DNA from: Streptomyces sp. WM6378
GTDB lineage: Bacteria; Actinomycetota; Actinomycetes; Streptomycetales; Streptomycetaceae
Length of the DNA stretch: 42,376 nt
Direction: 5' to 3'
Assembly (NCBI RefSeq): GCF_001279695.1
Contig: NZ_LGDD01000329.1
Coordinates: 1 to 42,376 of the forward strand
Positions 16,943-24,934 of this stretch are shown here, piece after piece. The notes beneath the pieces were generated by a model that saw nothing but the letters and a program-made list of their open reading frames with translations, was not told where the DNA came from and did not search any database. Position 1 is the first letter of the stretch, and each line of letters starts with the position of its first letter. The translations under genes were made by a program, and so were the position numbers.

Positions 16943-16948
16943 TAGCGT
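16943..16948 (+). promoter_or_regulatory. -10 element of a leaderless-type promoter for the sortase
   Basis: TAGCGT ends seven bases before the ATG at 16956, the spacing expected when transcription starts at the initiation codon. No Shine-Dalgarno sequence is present. The -35 element is unclear. Confidence 0.5.
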
Positions 16949-16955
16949 CGTACGC

Positions 16956-17600
16956 ATGACGACGCCCACCCCGCCCCGCACTGCCCGGACGCCCCGGACC
17001 GCCAGACTCGCGGCCGCCTCCGTGCTCGCCCTCACCGTCGGCGGCGGGCTCATGGCCTGCACCCCGGACCCGGTGGCCAAGGCCCCCGACGTCCGTGTGC
17101 AGAACGCCGCCGCCCCGCAGGCCAAGGCGACGGCCGGCCCGCTCAAGGCCTCCGAGCCGACCCGGGTCGTCATCCCCTCCGCGGGCGTCGACGCGAGCCC
17201 GGTGCTGCGGCTCGGGGTGGATTCCGCGCAGGAGCTGGAGGTGCCGCCGGTGGACCGGGCCGAGCAGGCCGGCTGGTACACCGGCAGCGTCACGCCGGGC
17301 GAGAAGGGGGCCTCGGTCCTGGTCGCGCACTACGACACCGCGAACGGCCCGGCGCTGCTGCGGAACGTGAAGGACATGAAGGTCGGCGACGTGATCGAGG
17401 TCGGCCGGGCGGACGGCTCGACCGCGGTGTTCAAGATCCGGGAGACCCAGCAGGTCGAGAAAAAGGACTTCCCGACGCATAAGGTTTACGGGATGACCAA
17501 TCGCGCCGAGCTCCGCCTCATCACGTGTGGCGGTCCGATCGTGGACGGTCACCGCTCGGCCAACATCATCTTCTATGCCGACCTGGTCAAGGCCGAATAA
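16956..17600 (+). CDS. class F sortase
   Basis: 214 residues. An Arg-rich start and a hydrophobic helix (LAAASVLALTVGGGLMAC) anchor it in the membrane. A beta-barrel follows with the catalytic triad visible: His in VAHYDT (about residue 125), Cys in LRLITCGG (about 191) and Arg after GH (about 200). The TLxTC/LITC form and compact length match class F sortases of actinobacteria, whose substrates are mostly unknown. The Cys in LMACTP also resembles a lipobox, so lipid anchoring cannot be excluded. No LPxTG-type substrate gene is nearby. Confidence 0.88.
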   Translation: MTTPTPPRTARTPRTARLAAASVLALTVGGGLMACTPDPVAKAPDVRVQNAAAPQAKATAGPLKASEPTRVVIPSAGVDASPVLRLGVDSAQELEVPPVDRAEQAGWYTGSVTPGEKGASVLVAHYDTANGPALLRNVKDMKVGDVIEVGRADGSTAVFKIRETQQVEKKDFPTHKVYGMTNRAELRLITCGGPIVDGHRSANIIFYADLVKAE

Positions 17601-17670
17601 CGCACCGGGGCTCCGGCGAAGCCGCGGCAGACAGTGAAATAGCCTGGGGTTCCCGCACGACAGGAGCACC

Positions 17671-18462
17671 TTGATCCGCCACCGCCGCACAGCCCTCTTG
17701 GCACCCCTGCTGACCGCAGCGGGTGTCCTGCTGCTGTCCGGCTGCGGCGGGGCGGGCCACCTGGAGAGCTCGGGTGCGACGCCGCCGGCGATCGGCCCGA
17801 TCCACCTGTGGCCGGATCTGCCCCCGGCGACGGCGACCCCGAACGACTACGGCGAGACCGACACGGAGCAGGTCCCCGGCATCAAGGTGACCGGCGGCGA
17901 CGTCCGCAAGCTGAACCCGGTCGCCGTGGTGCAGGCCGAGGTGAAGGCGCACCCGAACACGTACAGCGGCGAGGACGGTCTCTACGACGAAACGGTTCGG
18001 CAGCTGGCCACCTGCAAGCAGAAGCCGGGCAGCTGCCCGGTGCTCAAGCCGTACTACCGGGACCTGACGGGGGACGGCAAAGACGAGCTGATCGTCGGCA
18101 TCCGGATGCCCGACCAGCAGCTCGCGGTGCGCTGCTACATGCCGGCCAAGGACGGCGGCCTGATCCGCATCATGTCCACCGTCGACCAGATCATCAGCGT
18201 CGACCTGGCCGGCCGCGACGTGATCCTGCGGTCGGTGTCGGCGGGCATGCCCGGGTACGAGTACCGCACGGCGTGGTCCTGGGACGACCACCAGCAGGCG
18301 ATGCTCCCCACCCGGGACGAGATCGTGCGCCGCAAGCCCGGCGGCGAGAACTCCGGCGGGAAGCACCCCGCACCGTCCGGCGCCGGGCAGCTCTCGCCGT
18401 CGCCGAAGAAGAAGCCGCCGACGGCGAAGCCGTCGGCCACCCCCACGGCGGACGCACCATGA
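17671..18462 (+). CDS. secreted lipoprotein co-encoded with a histidine kinase
   Basis: 263 residues with a TTG start, fixed by a strong CAGGAG site six bases before it. The N-terminus is a lipoprotein signal (RHRRTALLAPLLTAAGVLL) with lipobox LSGC. The middle domain includes YYRDLTGDGKDELIVGI, a GDGKDE loop like VCBS/FG-GAP or EF-hand-type repeats, then VDLAGRDVILRS. The end is Lys/Pro-rich. It overlaps the kinase gene by 4 bp, so it may sense or modulate the signal for that kinase, as CseA does for CseC; this is an analogy only. Confidence 0.78.
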   Translation: MIRHRRTALLAPLLTAAGVLLLSGCGGAGHLESSGATPPAIGPIHLWPDLPPATATPNDYGETDTEQVPGIKVTGGDVRKLNPVAVVQAEVKAHPNTYSGEDGLYDETVRQLATCKQKPGSCPVLKPYYRDLTGDGKDELIVGIRMPDQQLAVRCYMPAKDGGLIRIMSTVDQIISVDLAGRDVILRSVSAGMPGYEYRTAWSWDDHQQAMLPTRDEIVRRKPGGENSGGKHPAPSGAGQLSPSPKKKPPTAKPSATPTADAP

Positions 18463-19787
18463 GACTCCCCCGGATACCGAGGCCGCCCCGCCTGCCGCTG
18501 CCCCGCTGGACGGCGACGCTCACCTGGAAGTCGGCGGTGTTCATCACCGTGATGTGCTGCGCGCTCGCGACGCTGCTCGGCGCCCTGGTGCACGTGTCGG
18601 TGACCCGGCAGACGGTCGGCGAGGCGCGCGGCAAGGCGCTCGACCGGCTGACCGACGTCACCCGGATGTACGAGGCGGGCGAGCAGCTGCCGCCCGGCGC
18701 CGGTATCGACCCGCCGGAGCTGCCGGGTTCGCTGCGCGCGCTCGCCGTCTCCGGCAAGCGCGGCACCCTCGTCGACGACGACCACGGCCGCCCCACCATG
18801 TGGGCGGCGGGCCCGGCGGACGGCAAGGCGCTGGCCGCCGAGATCGACTACACCCAGAGCGCCCGCACCATCAACGGCCTGGACAAGGCCATCTTCGGCT
18901 CGTCCATCCTGGCCATCGGCGCGACGCTGCTCGTCGGCGTCTTCGCCGTCACCCGGATCACCCGGCGCCTGCACCTGACGGCGACGGTGGCCCGCCGGAT
19001 CGGCGCGGGCGACCTGGACGCGCGGGTCAACGACCCCCGCACCAAGGACCCCTCGCGCCCGCAGGACGAGGTGGCGACCGTGGCCGGCGCCCTGGACACG
19101 ATGGCCTCCACGCTCCAGGGCAAACTGCTCAGCGAACAGCGCTTCACCGCCGACGTGGCGCACGAGCTGCGCACCCCGCTGACCGGCCTGCACGCGGCCG
19201 CGGAGCTGCTGCCGGAGGGCCGCCCGGCCGAGCTCGTACGGGACCGGGTGCGGGCGATGCGCTCGCTCACCGAGGACCTCCTGGAGATCTCCCGCCTGGA
19301 CGCGGGCAGCGAGACCGTCGACCTGGACATGCAGCAGCTCTCCCCGGTGGTGGAGCGGGTGGTGCGCGCCTCGATCGCCTCCGGGACCGCCGAGGCGGAC
19401 ACCACCCTCACGGTGCTGCGGGACGCCTGCGTGGAGACCGACAAGCGCCGCCTGGAGCGGGTGATCGGCAACCTCCTTGCCAACGCCCACAAGCACGGCA
19501 AGGCCCCGGTCGAGCTGACCGTGCACGGCCCGGTCGTCACCGTCCGCGATCACGGCACGGGCTATCCGGACTACCTCCTGGACCACGGACCGCAGCGCTT
19601 CCGCACCGACGCCGGAAACAAGGGGCACGGGCTCGGCCTGACCATCGCGGCGGGGCAGGCGGCCGTGATCGGCGCCGAGCTGCGCTTCGCCAACGCGGCC
19701 GACGGCGGCGCGGTGGCCCGGCTCGAACTCCCGGAGTACGTCAGCTTCGAGGCGCCCGACTCCGAGGAGAGCCCGCACGCCGAGTGA
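18459..19787 (+). CDS. membrane sensor histidine kinase (no adjacent response regulator)
   Basis: 442 residues. Two transmembrane helices (about residues 27-50 and 147-170) flank an extracytoplasmic sensor of ~95 residues. A HAMP domain follows, then the H-box FTADVAHELRTPL with His about residue 235, the N-box NLLANAHKHG, the DHGTGYP loop and the GHGLGLTIA lid. All catalytic motifs look intact. The gene overlaps the upstream lipoprotein gene (ATGA). No response-regulator gene is found on either side, so the partner must be encoded elsewhere. Confidence 0.9.
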   Translation: MRLPRIPRPPRLPLPRWTATLTWKSAVFITVMCCALATLLGALVHVSVTRQTVGEARGKALDRLTDVTRMYEAGEQLPPGAGIDPPELPGSLRALAVSGKRGTLVDDDHGRPTMWAAGPADGKALAAEIDYTQSARTINGLDKAIFGSSILAIGATLLVGVFAVTRITRRLHLTATVARRIGAGDLDARVNDPRTKDPSRPQDEVATVAGALDTMASTLQGKLLSEQRFTADVAHELRTPLTGLHAAAELLPEGRPAELVRDRVRAMRSLTEDLLEISRLDAGSETVDLDMQQLSPVVERVVRASIASGTAEADTTLTVLRDACVETDKRRLERVIGNLLANAHKHGKAPVELTVHGPVVTVRDHGTGYPDYLLDHGPQRFRTDAGNKGHGLGLTIAAGQAAVIGAELRFANAADGGAVARLELPEYVSFEAPDSEESPHAE

Positions 19788-19817
19788 CATCTCGTCACGC
19801 TTTGCGAACACCAATGA

Positions 19818-19844
19818 GCGAATTTACTGTGAGGCAGGCGAATT
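19818..19844. repeat. two GCGAATT direct repeats, 20 bp apart
   Basis: GCGAATT occurs at 19818 and 19838, exactly two helical turns apart, in the AT-richer 99-bp space before the SH3b gene. A direct-repeat activator site is possible. Confidence 0.3.
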
Positions 19845-19886
19845 GAGGGTCGTTCACATGCGGCCCCGCCCCATCCAGGAGGCACC

Positions 19887-20228
19887 ATGTCCCTGCGCTC
19901 ACCCCTTGCCGCACTCGGCCTCTGTGTGGCCACCGGCGCCGTGGCCGTCCTCGCCACGGCGCGGACCGCCGCCGCAGACGAGCACGGGCACGACGACTAC
20001 AAGGGCCGCGTCACCGCCAAGTCCGGCCTGCTCCTGCGCGACCGGCCCACCCGCAGCAGCCGGATCGTCGGCAAGGCGCCGTACGGCTCGATCGTGCACA
20101 TCTTCTGCAGGACCGGCGGCGACCGGGTCAACGGGAACGACCACTGGTACCTGCTCACCGACGGCACCTGGGCGTGGGCATCGGCCTACTACATCGACAA
20201 CATCGGGGCCGTACCGCGCTGGTGCTGA
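19887..20228 (+). CDS. secreted SH3b-domain protein
   Basis: 113 residues; AGGAGG five bases before the ATG. A signal peptide (residues 1-30, ending TARTAAAD) precedes one bacterial SH3 domain: GRVTAKSGLLLRDRPTRSSRIVGKAPYG, then HIFCRTGGDRVNGNDHWYLL and WAWASAYYIDN. The two Cys residues (in HIFCR and at the very C-terminus) could form a disulfide. Such domains often bind peptidoglycan. It is a single-domain protein with no enzyme part. Confidence 0.85.
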   Translation: MSLRSPLAALGLCVATGAVAVLATARTAAADEHGHDDYKGRVTAKSGLLLRDRPTRSSRIVGKAPYGSIVHIFCRTGGDRVNGNDHWYLLTDGTWAWASAYYIDNIGAVPRWC

Positions 20229-20237
20229 CCCGGCCGC

Positions 20238-20495
20238 TCAGCCGCCGAGGAGTTTGGCCTTGGCGGCCGCGAACTCTTCGAGCGAGAGCAGTCCTTCGCT
20301 GACCATGTCACCCAGACGGGCCAGCCGGTCCGCGATGTCCGCGCCGCTCGCGGGCACGGGCGCGGGCGGCGCCGCGGCGTGCGCCGCCCGGTCGGCGGCG
20401 TAGCCCGGGCTGCCGGACAGCAGACCACGCAGCAGCGGCGCACCGGCCGGGCGCTCGACGGGACGGCCTTCGGGGCGGGCGGGTCGGACGTACAT
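20238..20495 (-). CDS. SHOCT-domain small protein
   Basis: 85 residues. The last ~30 residues (DIADRLARLGDMVSEGLLSLEEF) form the SHOCT motif, a short helix pair often found at the end of larger proteins and usually linked to oligomerisation. The front half is Pro/Ala-rich. It starts three bases after the stop of the DUF6325-like gene and forms a two-gene operon with it. Function unknown. Confidence 0.78.
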   Translation of the reverse strand: MYVRPARPEGRPVERPAGAPLLRGLLSGSPGYAADRAAHAAAPPAPVPASGADIADRLARLGDMVSEGLLSLEEFAAAKAKLLGG

Positions 20496-20498
20496 GGG

Positions 20499-20948
20499 TC
20501 AGGCCTCCGTTCCGGTGGACGGTGACGGCGCGGAGGCGGCCAGCGCGGCGAGCCCCGCCTTCACCTCGGCGAGCCGCTCCGACGGGATCCGTACGGAGCC
20601 GGCGATGCGACCGCCGGCCGCCCGCACCTCCTCGGCCGCCTCCGCCGCCCAGAGGTGTTCGACCAGGATGAGCAGCGCGCAGTTGCCGCGGTCCAGGAGC
20701 CCGGCCGATTCGGCGACGTCCTCGGGGCCGATGAGCCGGGCCGCGTCCCGGCCCCCGAGCATCCCCTGGAGCTCCTCGAACTCGTCGAGTTCGGCGGTGA
20801 GCACCTCGCCGCCCGCCGTCTTGGTGACGACCAGCGCGTCGATCAGGGCGACGGCGCCGGACCGGCGCAGCGCGCCGAGCGAGGCGACCGCCCGGACCCT
20901 CAACTGCTCCTCGGGAAAGGCGAGGACGATGAACTCCACGGGCCCCAT
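20499..20948 (-). CDS. DUF6325-like (DUF1269-type) protein
   Basis: 149 residues from ATG 20948, which has AAGGAG ten bases upstream; an in-frame start 22 codons earlier lacks a site. The sequence (GPVEFIVLAFPEEQ, ALIDALVVTKTAGGEV, LLDRGNCALLILVEHLWAAEAAEEVRAAGGRI) matches the ferredoxin-like DUF1269/DUF6325 group. These proteins commonly pair with SHOCT proteins, as here. No biochemical role is known to me. Confidence 0.8.
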   Translation of the reverse strand: MGPVEFIVLAFPEEQLRVRAVASLGALRRSGAVALIDALVVTKTAGGEVLTAELDEFEELQGMLGGRDAARLIGPEDVAESAGLLDRGNCALLILVEHLWAAEAAEEVRAAGGRIAGSVRIPSERLAEVKAGLAALAASAPSPSTGTEA

Positions 20949-20993
20949 GGCGCCGGCTCCTTTTTGACGGACCGTCATGCATTGCGTTCGGCA

Positions 20994-21018
20994 CCTTATG
21001 ACATACCGGGACATAAGG
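20994..21018. promoter_or_regulatory. inverted-repeat operator overlapping the ftsW-like promoter
   Basis: CCTTATG and CATAAGG are perfect 7-bp inverted arms with 11 bp between. The right arm covers the end of the -35 element of the promoter below. It lies between the divergent DUF6325 and FtsW-like genes and could control either. Confidence 0.5.
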
Positions 21019-21036
21019 CCTGTGTCTTGCTACGTT
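21008..21036 (+). promoter_or_regulatory. leaderless-type promoter of the FtsW-PBP operon
   Basis: GGGACA (21008-21013), a 17-bp spacer and TACGTT (21031-21036) form a housekeeping-like promoter. The -10 ends seven bases before ATG 21044, which suggests a leaderless mRNA; no ribosome site is visible. Confidence 0.5.
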
Positions 21037-21043
21037 GCCTGGC

Positions 21044-22435
21044 ATGACCGCACCGTCGGCGGCGGACGCCTCCCCGCCCGAGCTCCGCCTCTCCAAACGG
21101 CGGGGCGTCGAACTCTCCCTGCTCGCCGGTGCCGTTCTCGTCGTGGTGCTCGGCTACGTCGCCGTCGGGCTCGCCAGGAACGGCACGGTGCCGCCCGACG
21201 CCGTGCGCCACGGGGCCGGGCTCGGCCTGCTCGCGCTCGTCACCCACCTCGTGGTCCGCTTCCGCGCGCCCTACGCCGACCCCGTGCTGCTGCCGATCGC
21301 GGTGCTGCTCAACGGGCTCGGCCTGGTGCTGATCTACCGGCTCGACCTCTCGACCCCGGGCAGCCGGGCGGCCCCCACGCAGCTGGTGTGGTCGACGCTC
21401 GGGGTCTGCCTGTTCCTAGCCGTCGTCCTCGTCCTGCGCGACCACCGCGTCCTGCAGCGCTACGCCTACCTCTCGATGGCCGCGGGCCTGGCGTCGATGC
21501 TCGTGCCGATCCTGTTCCCCGCGGTCAACGGCGCCAAGATCTGGATCAGGGTGGCCGGCTTCTCCTTCCAGCCCGCCGAGTTCGCCAAGATCCTGCTGGC
21601 CCTCTTCTTCGCGGCCTACCTCGCCGCCAACCGCAACGCGCTGGCGTACACCGGCCGCATGATCTGGCGGCTCCAGCTGCCCACCGGCCGGGTGCTCGGC
21701 CCGATCGTGGCGATCTGGCTGCTGAGCGTCGGCGTCCTCGTCCTCGAACGCGACCTCGGCACCTCGCTGCTGTTCTTCGGCCTGTTCGTGGTCATGCTGT
21801 ACGTGGCGACCGGGCGCATCGGGTGGATCGCGGTGGGGCTGCTGCTCGCCTCGTTCGGCGCGGCCGCGGTCGCCCTGTTCGAACCCCATGTGCACGGCCG
21901 CGTCGCCGACTGGCTGAACCCGTACGCCACCATCGAGGCGGGCCGCGGCCCCAGCCAGCTCGCCCAGTCCCTGTTCGCCTTCGGGGCCGGCGGCACGCTC
22001 GGCTCGGGCCTGGGCCTCGGCCACTCCATCCTGATCGGCTTCGCCGCGAAGTCCGACTTCATCCTGGCCACGGCGGGCGAGGAGCTCGGCCTGTCCGGAC
22101 TGACCGCGATCTTCCTCCTGTACGCCCTGCTCGTGGCCCGGGGCTACCGGGCCGGGCTCTGCCTGATCAGCCCGTTCGGGCGCCTTCTCGCCGTCGGGCT
22201 CGCCTCGATCCTGGCGCTCCAGGTGTTCGTGATCGCGGGCGGCGTGATGGGGCTCATCCCGCTCACCGGCATGGCCATGCCGTTCCTCGCGCAGGGCGGC
22301 TCGTCCGTCGTCACCAACTGGATCATCGTGGCGCTGCTCATCCAGATCAGTGATTCCGCCCGTCGGCCGCTTCCCGCCGTCGAACCCGGCGTCATCGCAC
22401 GGCCCGAACCATCGGTGGAGGGGACAGCCAGGTGA
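21044..22435 (+). CDS. FtsW/RodA/SpoVE-family peptidoglycan polymerase
   Basis: 463 residues with about ten to twelve hydrophobic helices. SEDS family marks are visible: LTHLVVRFRAPYADPVLLPIAVLLNGLG, WIRVAGFSFQPAEFAKI, LERDLGTSLLFF and the end motif MGLIPLTGMAMPFLAQGGSS. SEDS proteins polymerise lipid II with a partner class B PBP. The partner is encoded next with a GTGA overlap, so the pair should act as one glycan synthase. Start ATG 21044 fits the leaderless promoter. Whether it serves division or sporulation/tip growth cannot be told here. Confidence 0.92.
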   Translation: MTAPSAADASPPELRLSKRRGVELSLLAGAVLVVVLGYVAVGLARNGTVPPDAVRHGAGLGLLALVTHLVVRFRAPYADPVLLPIAVLLNGLGLVLIYRLDLSTPGSRAAPTQLVWSTLGVCLFLAVVLVLRDHRVLQRYAYLSMAAGLASMLVPILFPAVNGAKIWIRVAGFSFQPAEFAKILLALFFAAYLAANRNALAYTGRMIWRLQLPTGRVLGPIVAIWLLSVGVLVLERDLGTSLLFFGLFVVMLYVATGRIGWIAVGLLLASFGAAAVALFEPHVHGRVADWLNPYATIEAGRGPSQLAQSLFAFGAGGTLGSGLGLGHSILIGFAAKSDFILATAGEELGLSGLTAIFLLYALLVARGYRAGLCLISPFGRLLAVGLASILALQVFVIAGGVMGLIPLTGMAMPFLAQGGSSVVTNWIIVALLIQISDSARRPLPAVEPGVIARPEPSVEGTAR

Positions 22436-23895
22436 TCCGGTACATCCGGCGGGCGGCCGCGTTCTGCCTCGTCCTGCTCGTGGCGCTGCTCGTGAACGCG
22501 GCCCGCGTCCAGGTCTTCGAGGCCGACGCGCTCGACGCGAACCCCGCCAACCGCCGCCTGGCGATCGCCCGTTACCACCAGCCGCGCGGCGCCATCGTGG
22601 TCGGCGAGGAGAGCGTCACCGGATCGAAGGACAGCCGCCAGCAGCTGCGGTACGAGCGGACGTACAAGTACGGGCCGCTGTACGCGAGCGTCACCGGGTA
22701 CGCCTCCCAGACCTACGGCACGACGCTCGTCGAGAACGCGGAGGACCCCGTCCTTTCGGGCACCTCCTCGCTCCTGTCGGTGTTCCCGCTGTGGAACGAC
22801 CTCACCCGCAGCCGGCACTCCGGCGGGCGGGCCGTCACGACCATCAAGGCGTCGATGCAGCGGGCCGCGTACGACGGCCTGGGCGGCAAGAAGGGGGCCG
22901 TCGCGGCGATCGAGCCGTCGACGGGCAAGATCCTGGCGCTGGTCAGCAGCCCGTCGTACGACCCGGGCGTTCTCTCGGGTACGGGCAGGTCCGTGGCGAA
23001 CGCCTGGCAGCGGCTGATCTCGGACCCGAGCCAGCCCATGCTGAACCGGGCGATCCGGCAGACGTATCCGCCCGGCTCTTCCTTCAAGATCGTGACGGCG
23101 GCGGCCGCGCTCGACGCGGGGTTGATCACGGACGTCGAAGCGCCGACCGACACGCCGGATCCGTACGTCCTGCCCAACTCGGGCACCACGCTCACCAACG
23201 AGCCGAGCGGCTGCGGCGGGGCCTCGCTGGCGTACGCGGTGACCGTCTCCTGCAACACGGTGATGGCGCGGGTCGGGCTGAAGGTGGGGCTGGCCGGAAT
23301 GGTGGACGCGGTGCGGAAATTCGGCTTCAACGACGCGTTGCTGCGCATCCCGTCACGCGTCGCGAAATCCAACTTCGACACGAAGATGACCCCCGACCAA
23401 CTGGCCCTTTCCTCGATCGGCCAGTTCGACACTACGGCGACGCCGCTCCAGATGGCGATGGTCTCGGCGGCGGTCGCCAACGGCGGGGAGCTCAAATACC
23501 CCTATCTGGTGGACCGTACGACGACCGCGAGCGGCGCGACCGTCTCCACGACCGCGCAGCGCACCTACCAGCGGGCGATGTATCCGGCGACCGCGATGCA
23601 GCTCCAGCAGATGATGATCGACGTGGTGCGGAACGGCACCGGCACCATCGCGGCGATCCCGGGGGCCACGGTCGGCGGCAAGACCGGCACCGCGCAGAAC
23701 GGCGTCGGCAACATCGGCAGCCCGTACGCCTGGTTCATCTCCTGGGCCCGGGCGGACGGCGCGGACCGGCCCGCCGTGGCGGTCGCGGTCGTCGTCGAGG
23801 ACGCGTCGGCGAAGCGGGGCGACATCAGCGGCGGCGGCGACGCGGCGCCGATCGCGAGGGCGGTGATGGAGGCGGCGCTGGCGGGCACCCCATAG
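22432..23895 (+). CDS. class B penicillin-binding protein (PbpA-like transpeptidase)
   Basis: 487 residues. One N-terminal membrane anchor (AAAFCLVLLVALLVNAARVQVF) is followed by a dimerisation domain beginning NPANRRLAIARYHQPRGAI and the transpeptidase. The active-site motifs are SSFK (Ser about residue 216), SCN (about 273) and KTGT (Lys about 417). It cross-links peptidoglycan and pairs with the SEDS polymerase encoded just upstream. Length is typical of the PbpA group in actinobacteria. Confidence 0.93.
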   Translation: MIRYIRRAAAFCLVLLVALLVNAARVQVFEADALDANPANRRLAIARYHQPRGAIVVGEESVTGSKDSRQQLRYERTYKYGPLYASVTGYASQTYGTTLVENAEDPVLSGTSSLLSVFPLWNDLTRSRHSGGRAVTTIKASMQRAAYDGLGGKKGAVAAIEPSTGKILALVSSPSYDPGVLSGTGRSVANAWQRLISDPSQPMLNRAIRQTYPPGSSFKIVTAAAALDAGLITDVEAPTDTPDPYVLPNSGTTLTNEPSGCGGASLAYAVTVSCNTVMARVGLKVGLAGMVDAVRKFGFNDALLRIPSRVAKSNFDTKMTPDQLALSSIGQFDTTATPLQMAMVSAAVANGGELKYPYLVDRTTTASGATVSTTAQRTYQRAMYPATAMQLQQMMIDVVRNGTGTIAAIPGATVGGKTGTAQNGVGNIGSPYAWFISWARADGADRPAVAVAVVVEDASAKRGDISGGGDAAPIARAVMEAALAGTP

Positions 23896-23955
23896 CGTCT
23901 CCCCCGCAGCGTCTCGCTCCGCGAAATGCCCGGGCGCTCCGGCGATGCGGCTGCC

Positions 23956-23961
23956 TAGGGT
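23956..23961 (+). promoter_or_regulatory. -10 element of a leaderless-type promoter for the DUF3291 gene
   Basis: TAGGGT is followed by six bases and the ATG at 23968. This is the common leaderless arrangement in Streptomyces; no ribosome site is visible. Confidence 0.5.
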
Positions 23962-23967
23962 GCGCCC

Positions 23968-24435
23968 ATGACGGACGAATCAGCGCGGTACGAACTGGCC
24001 CAGGTGAACATAGCCCGCCTCAAATTCCCCCTGGACTCCCCCGAGTTGGCGGACTTCATGGCCGGGCTCGACCCGGTGAACGCGGTCGCGGACGCGGCCG
24101 ACGGGTTCGTGTGGCGGCTCCAGAGCGACAGTGGCAACGCGACGGGCGTCTCCGTGTTCGGCGACGCGGCGATGATCGTGAACATGTCGGTGTGGCGCGA
24201 CGCGGAGTCCCTGAAGGCCTTCATGTACGCGGGCCGGCACCGCGAGCTGCTGGCCCGCCGCTTCGAGTGGTTCGAGCGCATCGAGGAGGCACTGGTGGCC
24301 CTGTGGTGGGTCCCGGCGAGCCACCGCCCGACCGTCGAGGAGGCCGAGAAGCGCGTCCTGCACCTGCGGGCTCATGGGCCGACCCCGCATGCGTTCACCC
24401 TGAGGAAGACGTTTCCGGCCGGGCCGGGGGCGTAA
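23968..24435 (+). CDS. DUF3291-family protein
   Basis: 155 residues, cytoplasmic, no signal. The family pattern is clear: YELAQVNIARLKFPLDSPELADF, then ADAADGFVWRLQ, then MSVWRDAESLKAFMYAGRHRELLARRFEWFE and LWWVPASHRPTVEEAEKRVLHL. The fold is a dimeric alpha/beta barrel like antibiotic-biosynthesis monooxygenases. No catalytic role is established. It has its own promoter and terminator, so it is transcribed alone. Confidence 0.85.
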   Translation: MTDESARYELAQVNIARLKFPLDSPELADFMAGLDPVNAVADAADGFVWRLQSDSGNATGVSVFGDAAMIVNMSVWRDAESLKAFMYAGRHRELLARRFEWFERIEEALVALWWVPASHRPTVEEAEKRVLHLRAHGPTPHAFTLRKTFPAGPGA

Positions 24436-24436
24436 G

Positions 24437-24453
24437 GGCTCGCTGCGCGAGCC
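24437..24453 (+). terminator. hairpin terminator after the DUF3291 gene
   Basis: GGCTCGC-TGC-GCGAGCC, a perfect 7-bp GC-rich stem, begins one base after the stop codon. There is no T-run, as is common for Streptomyces terminators. Confidence 0.5.
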
Positions 24454-24934
24454 GAGCGCTCCCGCAGACCGTTTGTCGACCGCGGGCCGTCGGGAGCCGG
24501 TCGCGCCGTTCCCCGTGCCCCCTGAAGAGGTGCCATATCCGGTCGGCGCTGACCGGTCAGCGTTGGCGGTTGAGCGCGGTCAGGTCGATCTCCAGATGCT
24601 CCGGTGCCTGGCTCAGAAGGGCGTACTCCAGAAGGCGCACCGTGCGCATGTGAAACACGTTCGGCGGACACCTGAAGACCAGGCTCCCGTCGATCAGTTC
24701 CGTGTGCGACGGGAGGTTCGGAAGCTGGTCCAGTCCTCCGAAATCCAACCGCCATCCGGCGGGCGCGCCCACTCGTACTGGTCGTCAAGGCCGTACTCGC
24801 GTGCGGCACTCGTGTTCGCTCCACGGGGCCGAGTGTGCCCGGCGGAGCAGCCCCGCCCAGGAGAAGCCGAGGCGGGCCGCACGATCGGGCGAGGCCGGGC
24901 CGCACCGTTGACGCGGCCCGGTTGAAGCGAACTC
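24454..24934. other. intergenic stretch with gene remnant
   Basis: The 481 bp hold no intact gene. The Uma2 remnant described separately occupies 24557-24800 on the minus strand; nothing else was recognised. Confidence 0.6.
24557..24800 (-). pseudogene. Uma2-family endonuclease remnant, frameshifted and truncated
   Basis: Minus-strand reading in one frame gives DDQYEWARPPDGGWISED, the usual front of a Streptomyces Uma2 family protein. The expected continuation, LDQLPNLPSHTELIDGSLVF, is found only in another frame. Losing one base near 24731-24735 explains the switch. The second frame continues FHMRTVRLLEYALLSQAPEHLE and stops after NRQR, where intact members have a further ~100 residues with the catalytic Asp/Glu-Lys strand. 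The gene is therefore dead by a frameshift and a 3' truncation. Uma2 genes are numerous in Streptomyces and of unknown role. Confidence 0.65.
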
